In this document: positions 25,479-59,330 of the stretch, piece after piece
Position numbering within the stretch: position 1 is the first letter of the stretch
Layout of the letters: each line of letters opens with the position of its first letter
Assembly: GCA_020137815.1 (NCBI GenBank)
Contig: CM035352.1
Location: forward strand, 3,293,131 to 3,357,130
Direction of reading: 5' to 3'
Origin: Hormiphora californensis
Taxonomy: Eukaryota > Ctenophora > Tentaculata > Cydippida > Pleurobrachiidae
DNA: 64,000 nt
Translations under genes and position numbers: made by a program
Notes under the pieces: model-generated
Databases searched by the model: none
Told to the model about the DNA's origin: nothing
The model's input: only the letters and a program-made list of their open reading frames with translations

Positions 25479-26171
25479 CCTTATGAAACCCGATAGCTGA
25501 TTTATCAGTCATTTGAAGATTTTGCGCGCTCATGATAACTGCTAGCTGGGGGATTTAACACCCTGCTCGAGATTTATCAGGCCAGTGTCCTTTTTCACGC
25601 GTTTCTCTTCATTTGAATAACATGCGTGTAAAATTCTAAGTATTGAAAATGTGTGTAAACACACAGTTCTGTCAACAAAAGAAAGGGGAAACATGTCTGC
25701 AACACGTTTCAATGTTATCTCTCTCATAAGGAGTGAAAAGAATCACATTCCATTCATTTCTCTCTCTCATTGTCTCTTTTACTTTTCACTACCTCTGACA
25801 GTGTGTATTGCTCCTAATCTTTCTCTCTCTTTCTCAAACATGTTAGGAACAGTAGACACTAAGTCTACACACATTTTCAGGGTGTCTATTGACTATTTGC
25901 CAGCAGTCCTAGTGTGTTTCACCTTGTGTTGTGTCTCTTATTTGTGTGTAATTACTATCGGGTTTCATAAAATATGAACGTTTATTAGCCTATCGCGTTA
26001 TAGGTTTAAATCACCTCCCCCTCACCCTCGGCTGGCGCCTCGGGATCGGCGTCGGGATTTAAACCAGTTTAATCGCCCTGCCGGGCGATTAAACTCCAGT
26101 TGGCTGTCCCCAGCTCGCGCTGGGAACAGCCAACTTCATAACGCGCCAGTCTACAAACGTTCATACTTCAT
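25479..26171 (+). mobile_element. Diverged member of the hairpin-rich repeat family
   Basis: It has the same two-part architecture as its neighbours but different primary sequence. Part 1 is bounded by CTTATGAAACCCGATAG and ATCGGGTTTCATAA. Part 2 is bounded by TATGAACGTTT and AAACGTTCATA. Part 2 keeps GGTTTAAA/TTTAAACC and the same positions for two further hairpins, but their stems differ on both strands: AGTTTAATCGCC/GGGCGATTAAACT and AGTTGGCTGT/CAGCCAACT around a CCCAGC/GCTGGG core. That suggests selection for the fold. No transposase is visible. Confidence 0.75.
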
Positions 26172-26848
26172 ATATACCCTGCTAACTTAAATAATGCGCC
26201 AGTGGCGAGAAGTCCCACTAGCGCGCTCTCAGTAAACAGCCAGTCCAGCGGCAGATTATTTCCCACTGGCAGGTTATTTATTTTTAACTCCTACGTAACA
26301 TTCAAAGTGTGTGTAAATGATCAGTTCTTACTAAAATACAGAGGGAACACTATGTGCAACACTTACACACTACATTGGAGAGAAAGAAAGGACACATTCC
26401 GTCAATTACTCTCTCTTTATCTCCCCTTTTGTCTATCTCTTTCTCTGTGTTATTTGTGACATGCCCCTTATCAGGCTATTTCTTTCACTCTCTTTCCTTA
26501 GCAACTGCTTAGTAACTGTTACCAAACAGTGTACACTCAATTGTGACGTGTTTTTAACTATTTCTCAGTTCTCTTTGTGTGTTTTGATTAGTGTTCTCTC
26601 TCTTGTTGGTGTGTAATACTTGAAATAAACAACTAAAGCAGGGTATATAACCCATAAACTCTGACCACTGGCACGTTATAGGTTTAAACCCCTCCGCCTC
26701 TCCCTCGGCTCCGCCTCGGGATCGTCGTCGTGATTTAAACCAGTTTATCCGCCAGCGGCGGATAAACTCCAGCTAACTTCTCCCAGCGGCGCGCTGGGAG
26801 AAAGTTATCTGAAATAACGCGCCAGTGGCCAGAGTTTATGCCTCATAT
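26172..26848 (+). mobile_element. Hairpin-rich 0.68-kb repeat, copy 4
   Basis: Same orientation as copy 1, almost identical to it apart from a four-base deletion near 26434. It abuts the diverged unit to its left. Confidence 0.9.
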
Positions 26849-27939
26849 AACCCATGTGTCAGGAATCTCATCAAACTGGGGTAGTTACATTTTCAACTAG
26901 TAATGTGAATGAATTCGACAACTGAATTTCGCGATATAACCATCTCTCTTGATCGATGAGTCTCAACTTCCTCAGGCTCAACTACCTAAGCCCCCCAGTC
27001 GCTCGAACAGTTAATCCACAATATAACTACTTCCTTGCTCTTCTATATAGCTCCTATCTTACTCTCGTTATAATACCGAGATTTAAATTCAACCATCTTA
27101 TTATGTACCTCGGTGAAACTAAAATCAAATGCTCAATACTGGCTCAAAAGCTAAAGTCAAAAGAAATCCCCTCAACAGAGCTGCGATCTAGGAAGTAGCT
27201 GATACTATACCAGGTACCGGCGTGAGAAAGGTGATCCTAGTTCTACAAGTATAATAGGTACTGGCGTGGGAACAAGGCCCTGCCAGTCCTACACTTCCTG
27301 GTTGGTGAAAGAGAAATTAGGGACAGCAATTTTAGTAACTACCGTATGGGCCAAAAAAGATTTGATGGCCTTCATCTGCATACACTGACACTTGATGTTA
27401 AAGAATTATGTGCCAAATTTGGTACAAGGAAGTTACTTTCAAGACATCGTCTATGAAACTGGAGCAAGTAGGTAGGTACTAAACTTTGAAAACCAACCAG
27501 CAGCATCAGTGGTTCATTTCAATGAAAAGAGGTGATAATTGGAATACTAAGGAGGGAGTTTTACTTGTGTTGCTACAAGTTGAACAGTGTGGAGGAGTGA
27601 CTAACAAAGGTGTAAATTCGCTAGCCAGCAAGTACTTATAGTGCGGTTGTTGCAATTGGCGACTGGGAGAGATGGAGAGGGAGAGAGATGCAATGGAGAG
27701 AGATGGAGGAAGAGAGAGACAAACTGGGAAGAAATGAAAAGCAGAGACAAAGAGAGATAAGAGGAAGCATTGTTCAACCATGCACACACTCTCCGACTTC
27801 CTACTTCTTCATGCAGCATGCTCATATTATTATCTTCTTTGTTCAGACATGCCCTGATCTGACTGAAATACTCGCAGACAGCCATTACATCAAAACTGAA
27901 CTAATTAGCAGACAGTAAGGAGCGATGGCGGTAATTAGT

Positions 27940-28027
<88 letters not shown>

Positions 28028-28037
28028 TCTCTCTCTC
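27940..28037. repeat. (CT)n microsatellite
   Basis: About 98 bp of CT dinucleotides. Confidence 0.95.
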
Positions 28038-28169
28038 CCACTCAGAGAGTATCTATATGTCTCAGACATTTCGTCCCAGTATGCAGAAATGCATTGCAAC
28101 TGCAAATAGTAGAGCGTGGGAGAAAACTTTGTTGTGTAGAAAAGTACACATTCTGATTGTGTATGAAAC

Positions 28170-28720
28170 AGGCTTTAGATGTGCTTCTGAAGCTTCTTTA
28201 GACGGGGCAAATCGTCTAGACGGATTTTTGAACCAGACAGGATCGGGACGAAGTCAGACGGTCTGGAGAAGTGCTTCAGACGGGTTCAGACGTCGTTGGA
28301 TCGATGTTGATCGACGGGCTTGAGACGTGCGTCTAGTCTGAAGCCCGTTTAGGCGGGACGTCAGAAACGGTCTCTACGGAGTTGGACGAAATCAAACGGA
28401 AATCAAACGGAATCTCCGAATTCAGGACGGAAACTCTGAAACCAGACGTAAACCAAACAGGTCACAAGCACGTCTGAACGTCGCCAATGGAAATTCCGTG
28501 CTTGATACGGAACTCCTATTTAGTTGGCGACGTGCTTGAGCTGACGTGTTTGGTGTCAGGTAGAGACCGTTTCAGAAGCACGTCTCAAGCCCGATCCAAC
28601 GACGTATAAACCAGTCTGAATTTCCGTCTCAAGCCCTTAGCCCGTCTCAAGCACGTCTGGGTTAAAACCCGTCTAGACGGCGTTGGAACGGCGCCTAGAC
28701 AACGTCTCCGGACTCCGGAC
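28170..28720. repeat. Degenerate AGACG/CGTCT fold-back array
   Basis: The left half is rich in AGACG/GACGG motifs and the right half in CGTCT/CCGTC. Matching blocks are CGGGCTTGAGACGTG on the left and CACGTCTCAAGCCCG on the right. The pattern fits an old fold-back whose arms are themselves built of short repeats. No coding content. Confidence 0.6.
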
Positions 28721-28749
28721 AAATGAACATTTTCCCGTACATCTTCCCC

Positions 28750-28916
28750 AATGATACTCTTTAGGTTTGTACCCTAGTTTTCTTTATCTTTTTGTATCGA
28801 AACTTTAGATACAAGAAAACTGGCACTAATGAAATAACCCCTCCGTGCGAGCTGTGGAGCGTAAATGGGTGACTTCGTAACCAACACAAACCTAAAGAGT
28901 ATCATTTGATTCGAAA
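28750..28916. mobile_element. Small TIR element
   Basis: A 167-bp block with 21-bp inverted ends (ATGATACTCTTTAGGTTTGT and complement). The flanks are not clearly duplicated. Confidence 0.65.
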
Positions 28917-29072
28917 GTCTATATAAAACTCAATTAATTTATGCTTTGTTCAAAAATATATTCCGGAAAAGATATAAAAGCATTTTTAACATTTTTATTA
29001 CACTATTTACAGTCTCTCTTTGTCCACTAAAACCAAGGTACAACATATATTTCAAAGTCTCAAACAGTTATT

Positions 29073-53101
<24,029 letters not shown>

Positions 53102-53334
53102 CTTAGCATTCCATTCCTCTAAATTAGAGATTGCTGTTTAGTGTTCTAATGAAATAAATACAAACAAAAAAGTTCTGAAAGGGGGTGAGTAGTTTCAAAA
53201 AACAAACTTTGATCGCGCCCTTGCCTGCCATTTGCAAAGGTATGCCGTATGAAATGGAATACGCTACAGAGTCTGTAGCGTAGTAGTACAGCCCTCTTTG
53301 AAAGTCTGGTTAAGTCTGGGATGGCAGCGTTTAA

Positions 53335-55428
53335 GGGTACACCGACCGAAATTTTTTGTCGAGTGCAGGGCAATCTCTCACCGTAGGGTTGTAGGCCATG
53401 CCAAGGAGACCTCAAATATGCAATTTTAGCCCTTAAGTCGAATTCATATTTTTGCTACAGCTGTTTAAAAAATGTCCTGTAAATTCGTTTTTGGCATCTC
53501 AAAAAAATTTTTTTAAAGATAGGAGCATGAAAATTGGGGAATTTGAAGAGGACATGAAGGTGAATAACCAAAAAAAATTTTTTTGCAATCCGAGCTGATT
53601 TCCGGTCCTGAGATGGATTTCTTTTTTTCCACTTTAACGCCCTATTTGGCAAAGTTCCGAAAACATGTGAAAGCTGTAAATTGGTGAAAAGTTGCGTCTA
53701 ACGATTATCTAAGTGGCCATAAATTTTGGGCGTATCCTTATTTGAGATAAGCTGTACAGAGTTTTTTTTGTGAAAGCCGTCATTTCAGAAATAAATAAAT
53801 TCCCTGTATCTCAAAAACGGCTGATCGTAGAGACCTGAGACTATGCTTAAACGATTCAGAAGGTTCGATTTTGGGGGGGTCTTCTGAGAGACATTTTGCT
53901 CCTACTTCAACCGTTTTTGCTGTAATTGCGAAAAACAAAAATTCATCTTCGCCATCGTGGATTTTTTGTGATTTTGTTTTTGGTGATTATAGGGACCCAT
54001 ATGGACCAAATAGTGAAGGAATTAGCTTGTTACACATTTTTCCATCGTTTCGGTCCTTTCCTAGCCAAAATTCCCTAATTACAGGATATTGGAGTTTAGA
54101 TTTTGCCCTTTTCATAGAATTTGTTTTTCGCAGTTACAGCAAAAACGGTTGAAGTAGGAGCAAAATGTCTCTCAGAAGACCCCCCCAAAATCGGACCTTC
54201 TGAATCGTTTAAGCATAGTCTCAGGTCTCTACGATCAGCCGTTTTTGAGATACAGGGAATTTATTTATTTCTGAAATGACGGCTTTCACAAAAAAAACTC
54301 TGTACAGCTTATCTCAAATAAGGATACGCCCAAAATTTATGGCCACTTAGATAATCGTTAGACGCAACTTTTCACCAATTTACAGCTTTCACATGTTTTC
54401 GGAACTTTGCCAAATAGGGCGTTAAAGTGGAAAAAAAGAAATCCATCTCAGGACCGGAAATCAGCTCGGATTGCAAAAAAATTTTTTGTGGTTATTCACC
54501 TTCATGTCCTCTTCAAATTCCCCAATTTTCATGCTCCTATCTTTAAAAAAATTTTTTTGAGATGCCAAAAACGAATTTACAGGACATTTTTTAAACAGCT
54601 GTAGCAAAAATATGAATTCGACTTAAGGGCTAAAATTGCATATTTGAGGTCTCCTTGGCATGGCCCCAGTGCCCCGAATTTCAGAAATCTAAAAAAATAT
54701 TTTTCTAAGCCTTCAGCTAGGCTGCAAGATTCTATTCGCTAGGCTGCAAATTTTTGCTCGGTCTCGGCTGCTACGCAGCCTCGACCTCGCGACGTACGTC
54801 AGCATCGTAGAAGTTGGGCCAATAGAGAAAAAAGTACCATTTTCGGGGCAAAATCATCGTGCAGCCCAGAATGGGAAAATTTCCTCAAAATTTTCTGCAG
54901 CCGGGCTGCAAGAATCTCGACACCGAAATACATATATGTATTTCACACTCTAATGAGGGGGATGGATATGTGACACCATTCTGAGACGCCCTGTTAGAGC
55001 ATTGGCCTGACAGGGGACGCATTATTAGCAAAATCATCGTGCAGCCCAGAATGGGAAAATTTCTTCAAAATTTTCTGCAGCCGGGCTGCAAGAATCTCGA
55101 CACCGAAATACATATGTATTTCATACTCTAATGAGGGGGATGGATATGTGACACCATTCTGGGACGCCTTATTAGCACTGTTAGCCAATACGGGATATTA
55201 AACACATGTGATTCGGGGAAGCTTATATTTCATATTTATATTTTCTGCAGCCCGGGCTGCAATATCAGTCGAGGTTATTTTATTTAGGCTGCAAAAAATC
55301 AGTCAGGCTGCAAATATTTGCTCAAAAAATTACACGGGTTTGCAATATCGGGGCACTGGGGGCATGGCCTACAACCCTACGGTGAGAGATTGCCCTGCAC
55401 TCGACAAAAAATTTCGGTCGGTGTACCC
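53335..55428. mobile_element. PiggyBac-like (TTAA) fold-back, second family member
   Basis: The ends GGGTACACCGACC and complement are flanked by TTAA at 53331-53334 and 55429-55432. The arms share blocks with the element at 31978 (for example TCTTCTGAGAGACATTTTGC), so both belong to one family. The right arm is split by another transposon at 54665-55360. Without it the element would be about 1.39 kb. Confidence 0.85.
54665..55360. mobile_element. hAT-like element nested in the TTAA fold-back
   Basis: A 696-bp element with ends CCCAGTGCCCCGA and complement and a perfect 8-bp target duplication GGCATGGC (54657-54664, 55361-55368). It contains a direct duplication (about 54849-54990 and 55028-55170) with GCAGCCCGGGCTGC-like palindromes. 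No open frame of note. Confidence 0.85.
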
Positions 55429-55432
55429 TTAA

Positions 55433-56011
55433 AGGGCCTAAAAACCCAAATTTTATTTAATTATTTTGAACACTACATCGTAACAAGCATGCTATTGGAG
55501 TCCTAAAAAACATAGGTACACGCCCCACCCGCCCAATGTGAGCCCAGGGGGAGCCCCTCATGTTGGGGCCAGTTGGGGTCCCTTTGTAAACGCGCTTGTA
55601 CTCCTTGAAATGCTAACAATATGATCCTCTCTGAAATTTGAAGTTTTGGGTAAAATTTAGCCTTGTGTTTCAGGTGAGTACATAATCTTTCTTGTCTCTG
55701 TATTCTGGTAATTTTTCTCCTAGTTTTGGTAGGCTTAAATTATAATTGATGAGAAAGATTATGAAATCTACTAAAACACAAGGATAGTTTCTATCCTAAA
55801 TTTTATATTTGAGAGAGGATCATATTGTTAGCATTTCAAGTAGTACAATCGCGTTTACAAGGGGACCCCAAATGGGCCCCAACTTGAGGGCCCCCCCTGG
55901 GCTCACCTGGGGCCCGTGTGGCGTGTACCTATGTTTTTTGGGACTCCAATAGCATGCTTGTTACGATGGAGTGTTCAAAATAAATAAATAACATTTGGGT
56001 TTTTAGGCCCT
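55433..56011. mobile_element. TTAA fold-back abutting the previous one
   Basis: A 579-bp inverted repeat with ends AGGGCCTAAAAACCC and complement, flanked by TTAA at 55429-55432 and 56012-56015. The left TTAA is the same tetranucleotide that bounds the preceding element. The arms carry GAGCCCAGGGGGAGCC-like GC-rich blocks. Confidence 0.8.
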
Positions 56012-56171
56012 TTAAACACGTTTTAATTTTTACATTTTCAAATTTCGAACTCTTCCTTATGAACAAAGGGCAACCGACATGGGCCGCTGCCACCGTAAAG
56101 AGAGTCAGGATATGCACAGAGCAGTTGTTGGCAATGGGAATACCCCATGAGTGTGTAGCTACTTCTGTTGA

Positions 56172-56650
56172 ACTGGTTACTGTCATGAGACGCATCTGTG
56201 TCAGGGTAAGTGCTGGTTACTGTTATGAGACGCATCTGTGTCAGGGTAAGTGCTGGTTACTGTTATGAGACGCATCTGTGTCAGGGTAAGTGCTGGTTAC
56301 TGTTATGAGACGCATCTGTGCCAGGGTAAGTGCTGGTTACTGTTATGAGACGCATCTGTGTCAGGGTAAGTGCTGGTTACTGTTATGAGACGCATCTGTG
56401 TCAGGGTAAGTGCTGGTTACTGTTATGAGACGCATCTGTGTCAGGGTAAGTGCTGGTTACTGTTATGAGACGCATCTGTGTCAGGGTAAGTGCTGGTTAC
56501 TGTTATGAGACGCATCTGTGTCAGGGTAAGTGCTGGTTACTGTTATGAGACGCATCTGTGTCAGGGTAAGTGCTGGTTACTGTTATGAGACGCATCTGTG
56601 TCAGGGTAAGTGCTGGTTACTGTTATGAAACGCATCTGTGTCAGGGTAAG
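56172..56650. repeat. 40-bp minisatellite, about 12 units
   Basis: Units of GTGCTGGTTACTGTTATGAG plus ACGCATCTGTGTCAGGGTAA repeat head to tail with almost no divergence, so the array is young. Each unit contains AGGGTAAGT, close to a 5' splice-site consensus on the plus strand. Confidence 0.95.
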
Positions 56651-56743
56651 TGTTCACAATGTTGACATTGTTAACATTGTCAATATTGTTAACATTAATT
56701 AATGTTAACACAATGTTGCTAATGTTGTGTTCACTTCATTCCA

Positions 56744-58716
56744 CTAATGACACATGTGTTCATGTCGACAGATACCATCACCACACATCACTGTCCCAGA
56801 AGGACAGATATTATCGGTATCACTGGAATCGCACCACTTGCACGTGGCAAGGCAGTTCGTATACATCCAATCGTAGTATCTGATGGGGGGAGATAGGACA
56901 AGTTTTAGGGTGAGATCAGGAGAGATGGTGAGGGTGAGATTCGAAGATATATATTATATATTGAGGGGGAGATAGGAGATATGACGAGATATTGAGACCA
57001 GTCGATGTGTATTTTGGATAGATAGAGAAGAGTAACTGCAAAACCGAAATCTGGGGTCAAAGTGAAACTATAGAATTTGGATGTTTTTACCTTCCGTTTC
57101 TGACGCAGTATCGGGTAAAAATACCACAGCTCGTCTTCAAATCTTGGCAGGGTATCTCTGGTGATTCTGTTTCCGGTTCTTCAGATTCCTCCATCTCTTC
57201 GTTTTCATCGTATCGCTGTTTGTTACACTGGCTTCTAGCGGGAGAGAGGTTAGGTTAGGATATGTATGCTATTGGGCCCGGGCGCTTGCCAGCGCTATGA
57301 TATTTGTTTTTCTACACTGGACCTAATACTGGACCTAATACTATCTAGATTTGGGTCGTGATCGATCACTTGACACACAGCAACATATTTCAATAACCCA
57401 GTACAGGCGGCCTTGGTGAGATATCCATAGCTGGCAATCCTGCAGTTGTCTTGAACAGCCCGGCTCATCAGGACGTACCCCTTGGCACCCCAGTTGACCC
57501 CATGAGTTCCGACTCCAGTAGCCCACACACCCTGGGTTCCATGCCCACAACCGTCACCGCATGGTTAGGACTAGTGTTGCTCTTAACTGTTGGTATCCTT
57601 GTACAGACCCATCTGGTACTTGAAGAAGGAGCTTCCAACGTAGATCGCAACAGATACCACTCCCTTGGTCACCAAATTCTGAAGACTAACATCACTCTTC
57701 GCTGTGGTGTATCCAGTTATCTTGGCCTTGGTCAAAGAGTTCCCCTTGCTCATATAATTGCAGACACCGTCCTTCATTTTGTACGGGGCCTGGGTGGCAG
57801 ATGCAAGTCGGCCAGCCTTCCTGACATAGTCGATAGGAACATTCAACCACCCACCGCTGCAGCCATTCCGGCTTTGGCCCTCGTAGGCACAATCCAGGAT
57901 TTCCTGATCGGAGAAAACCACCAGATCCCCGGTTGTGGTAAAGTAGCTACCCTCGATGGCTGAGACTCCCGCAAAAGCCCAACAGGCCCCGCATCCACCC
58001 TGCTGCTTTATAGCGGGCTGGGCACCTCGAGACACCCAGTTGACATAGGACGGAGCTGTAACCATGGTAACCAAGGGCTCTCTTCTTCTTCAACTAGTGG
58101 GCGTCGGTGATGTTGAGTCCAGTGTACTGCAATCTCTCTTGCTCAGTCATGATGGAAATTTGTTGATCTCGGCGTGAAAAGGGCAGTCAGGATCTGAGTT
58201 GATGCATTCACCTCTTGTTGTAGTTTTGAACGCCAGCCCCATAAAAAAGTCGCTTGGCAAATTCCTCGTCGCTCGGCAATGGTTCGGCAACAACAGGTGT
58301 TTGCCGAGCCAGTCGCTCGGCTAATCAAGGAGTCGCCGTGTTTTCACCGCGTTCTTACAGAAAGTACATTTTCAGCACTTTTTTTCAAAATCTCCTGCTG
58401 AAAAATACAAAGTGCTGAAAAAATGTGCTTTTCTGTAAGAAAGCGGTGAATCACGGACTTCTTGATTAGCCGAGCGATGCTCGGCAAACCACCTGTTGTT
58501 GCCGAACCAATTGCCGAGCGACGAGGGCATTTGCCAAGCGACTTTTTTATGGGGGAGGAAGTGTTCTTTCTGGGAGGCAGGGGTAGCAGAACTAAGCAAT
58601 GCTACATCTCCGTCAGTGTCTGTAGAGAAGCGCTCCAAAGCATCGAAATACTCCTCGACAAGGGAGGCAGAGAGGGTCAGGGCGAGCAGGGGGAAGAGAA
58701 GTAGTGCTGTCTTCAT
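56744..58716 (-). pseudogene. Papain-family cysteine protease with C-terminal ShKT domain, disrupted
   Basis: The minus-strand frame starts at 58716 with a signal peptide (MKTALLLFPLLALTLSA). It continues into an I29-like propeptide (a TEQERLQYTGLN segment near 58100-58150), then the peptidase C1 domain with active-site GCGACWAF near 57995. The His region (NHAVTVVG, near 57560) and Asn region (NWGAKGY, near 57485) follow. Two further exons (57091-57234 and 56744-56879) encode a six-cysteine ShKT domain with the CxxTCxWC end, and a stop at 56744-56746. The reading frame is broken by a fold-back at about 58239-58554, a one-base shift near 58160, an in-frame stop near 58100 and two shifts between 57540 and 57590. 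Secreted or lysosomal proteolysis would have been the role. Sequencing error could explain the shifts but not the insertion. Confidence 0.75.
58239..58554. mobile_element. Fold-back inserted in the protease gene
   Basis: A 316-bp palindrome with ends CCCCATAAAAAAGTCGCTTG and complement. The arms include TTGCCGAGCGACGAGG-type motifs. It interrupts the region encoding the propeptide. No clear target duplication was found. Confidence 0.75.
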
Positions 58717-58803
58717 GGTGATAGCAATGGTGAGGAGTGTTGGGTAGTCGCACTTGTCCCGTTCCAGGTTTCTTGCTTGCTCCTTCATAAAGCCATCCAG
58801 TTA

Positions 58804-59330
58804 GAGATTGTATTTCTTGTGATGTCTGCAACTACCCATGATCTCGCTTCTCCGGTTTAGGAGTTGGTGGTTCCTGGACTCCATCAAAATCTCCATCTTT
58901 CGGTAGTGCCAGGTCACATTACCGATCCCCATCTGTACGGCCTTCCCCTTTTCCTCACTTTCCAAGTGATCCCGAATGGGATCCCCGTGTCTTTCAACTC
59001 CCATACCTTTTCAGACAGCCTTGTCTATGTTAATTTTCGGAGTTGTTGAATGTGTGCTTGTGCTTAGCTGGTTGAATCGGGTTTTAAATGAGTTCCCTGT
59101 TAACCCGATGTAGAGAAATTTCTGGTTGCAGTTGGTTCGTTCTTCGTATACCAAGGATTCTGTGAGGCACTTTCCATCCAATGGACAACTTCCCTTGTCA
59201 TTACAATTGCATGATTTATCAGGCATATCCGTTGGTTTCGGGCCCCCATGTGTGAGTTTTTTGTTGTGGGCCTTTATCCTCGATTCCATGTTTGTTGAAG
59301 ATCTGGCTGTAAACGTGTTAACTTGTTAAT
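58804..59330 (-). pseudogene. Penelope-like retroelement, 3' ORF fragment (GIY-YIG region)
   Basis: Two frames on the minus strand together resemble the C-terminus of Penelope-like RT-endonuclease proteins. The first has a CNC..KGSCPLDGKCLTESLVY zinc-finger-like stretch and YIGLTGNSFKTRFNQ (GIY-YIG-type, 59011-59289). The second has a terminal LLNRRSEIMGSCRHHKKYNL (58804-59004). The frames are shifted against each other, so the copy is dead. No reverse transcriptase domain remains. Confidence 0.7.

Larger units (their letters stand above)
17638..29072. other. Gene-poor intergenic region
   Basis: Between the start of the glycosyltransferase gene and the 3' end of SPAG17 I see no supported exon. 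The region has (GA)n/(CT)n tracts, several fold-backs and the cluster of hairpin-rich repeats. The intervals 21250-23400 and 26850-27930 are AT-rich single-copy sequence with no recognisable feature. The glycosyltransferase promoter should lie just above 17637; the sequence shows no clear TATA box. Confidence 0.6.

Noticed and set aside
56172-56650. CRISPR-like array
   Set aside because: The units are contiguous 40-bp tandem copies without variable spacers, in a eukaryotic context.
57451-57963. 170-codon plus-strand frame
   Set aside because: It is antisense to the peptidase C1 domain, which has the active-site motifs on the minus strand.
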